52,512 nucleotides of DNA from CAYLMM01 sp964646035 (GTDB lineage: Bacteria > Krumholzibacteriota > Krumholzibacteriia > LZORAL124-64-63). The number at the start of each line of letters is the position of its first letter. Position 1 is the first letter of the stretch. The stretch is from contig CAZYDJ010000005.1 of the NCBI GenBank assembly GCA_964646035.1, positions 1-52,512 on the forward strand. The letters are read 5' to 3'. Shown here piece by piece: positions 52,077 through 52,512 of the stretch. Position numbers and translations under genes: made by a program. The notes under the pieces were generated by a model. That model did no database searches. It saw only the letters and a program-made list of their open reading frames with translations, and was not told the DNA's origin.

Positions 52077-52512
52077 ATGTTGAAAGCCCTTCGAATCGCA
52101 GCCGTGCTGCTGGTCCTCGGGATCGGCTTCTACGGATGCGACAACGACACCTCAACCGAGATGCCCGAAGGCAATCAGCCGGTTTCCGAGCTGACCTGCA
52201 TCGGCTGTCACTCGAGCGAGGATGATCTGCGCGCCAACGCCAGCTCCAAGAGCGTCGACCTCGTGGTCGCCGTCAAGGCGGATGGCTGAGGCGGCTCCGT
52301 ACCCGAGCTGGAAGCTTGGGAAAAGGTTTTTATCGGCGGCAGCAACGCCGACGACTTTCTTGCATCGACCCATGGCCGGCAGACTTGCCAGAGCTGCCAC
52401 GGCGGGCGCGATGATTTCTACTTCGAGACCATGGCCGAGGCCCACGAGGGCATGGTGCCCGATCCCAGCCGCACCGGCGCCTGCGACGTGTGCCACTCCG
52501 AGATCGCGGGCA
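52077..52512 (+). CDS. Candidate selenoprotein: multiheme c-type lipoprotein cytochrome, 3' end outside window (in-frame UGA at residue 71)
   Basis: The frame continues through TGA 52287-52289 to the window edge. The N terminus has a lipobox (GFYGC, Cys21), so the protein is lipid-anchored, likely at the outer membrane. CxxCH motifs occur at residues 41, 104 and 136. The UGA is in AVKADG-U-GGSVPELEAWEKV; the sequence after it is cytochrome-like and matches codon use of the rest. A GGA-loop stem follows the UGA. By content it resembles the ExtKL-type multiheme (seleno)cytochromes of Geobacter ext conduits (from memory, to be checked). Together with the decaheme and barrel genes it would be the outer-surface cytochrome. 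Selenocysteine is inferred. Confidence 0.85.
52287..52320 (+). promoter_or_regulatory. Bacterial SECIS-like element 2 (UGA plus hairpin)
   Basis: After UGA 52287-52289, an 8-bp stem CCCGAGCT (52302-52309) with AGCTTGGG (52313-52320), one G-U pair, is capped by GGA. The loop begins 20 bases after the UGA. The triloop is identical to that of the other UGA hairpin. Confidence 0.78.

Noticed and set aside
52287..52289. UGA as a nonsense mutation in a pseudogene
   Set aside because: The same context (hairpin with GGA loop at SECIS distance) occurs twice in one window. The downstream frame keeps heme motifs and normal codon use. Resequencing remains the decisive check.
1..52512. Whole-genome UGA recoding to Trp or Gly (codes 4 or 25)
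   Set aside because: Many genes here end in UGA at sensible places with overlapping downstream starts (for example nadE, the second ABC ATPase, tsaB and folC).
1..52512. CRISPR arrays, prophage, insertion sequences or integron structures
   Set aside because: No direct-repeat arrays, transposase or integrase genes or terminal inverted repeats were seen.

Overview
This is a GC-rich, gene-dense, Gram-negative bacterial chromosome segment. Outer-membrane genes (an LptD-like protein, porin-like barrels, an MtrB/PioB-type barrel), a PorX-type PglZ response regulator and single-copy housekeeping genes point to the FCB superphylum or a neighbouring candidate phylum. I cannot name a genus from the sequence alone. 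There are no rRNA or tRNA genes, CRISPR arrays, insertion sequences or phage genes that I can support.

Layout. 1-5118 (+): end of a TrkH potassium channel, then nadE, rsmI, a CDP-alcohol phosphatidyltransferase, tmk and a CtpA-like protease. 5201-7606 (-): metK and a cystathionine/methionine lyase-type PLP enzyme. 7739-11904 (+): two ABC ATPase/permease pairs and an alkyladenine glycosylase. 12098-15793 (+): a pair of M16 peptidases, the second without the zinc site and with an extra C-terminal domain. 15794-16133: a gap with a long inverted repeat. 16497-17824 (-): pyrE and pyrF. 17963-30955 (+): serS, a histidine kinase with a PorX-like regulator, tsaE-tsaB-rimI, accD, folC, a ROK kinase and the LptD-like protein. 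31050-37308 (+): HU, a UGA-interrupted metallophosphatase/tetraheme protein, a DnaQ-like exonuclease, two small Cys-rich proteins and envelope proteins. 37447-43688 (+): Fur, FeoB and a DtxR-FeoA fusion (iron), alr, a TerB-like protein and a repeat lipoprotein. 43776-45976 (-): an NhaD-type antiporter and an unknown partner. 46229-52512: a porin, MarC (-), a decaheme DmsE/MtrA-type cytochrome, an MtrB-type barrel, TetR, and a multiheme lipoprotein cytochrome that runs off the end.

The main result is two genes read through an in-frame UGA. At 31772-31774 the frame continues for 395 codons; at 52287-52289 it continues to the window edge. In both, the frame downstream of the UGA carries CxxCH heme motifs. 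Each UGA is followed at bacterial-SECIS distance by a 7-8 bp stem capped by the same GGA loop. UGA is the ordinary stop of many other genes here, so this is site-specific recoding, most simply selenocysteine, and not a changed genetic code. The second gene lies next to a MtrA/MtrB-type electron conduit. The picture is a bacterium that respires through outer-membrane multiheme cytochromes and places selenocysteine in at least two heme proteins. The selenocysteine machinery (selA, selB, selD, tRNA-Sec) is not in this window.
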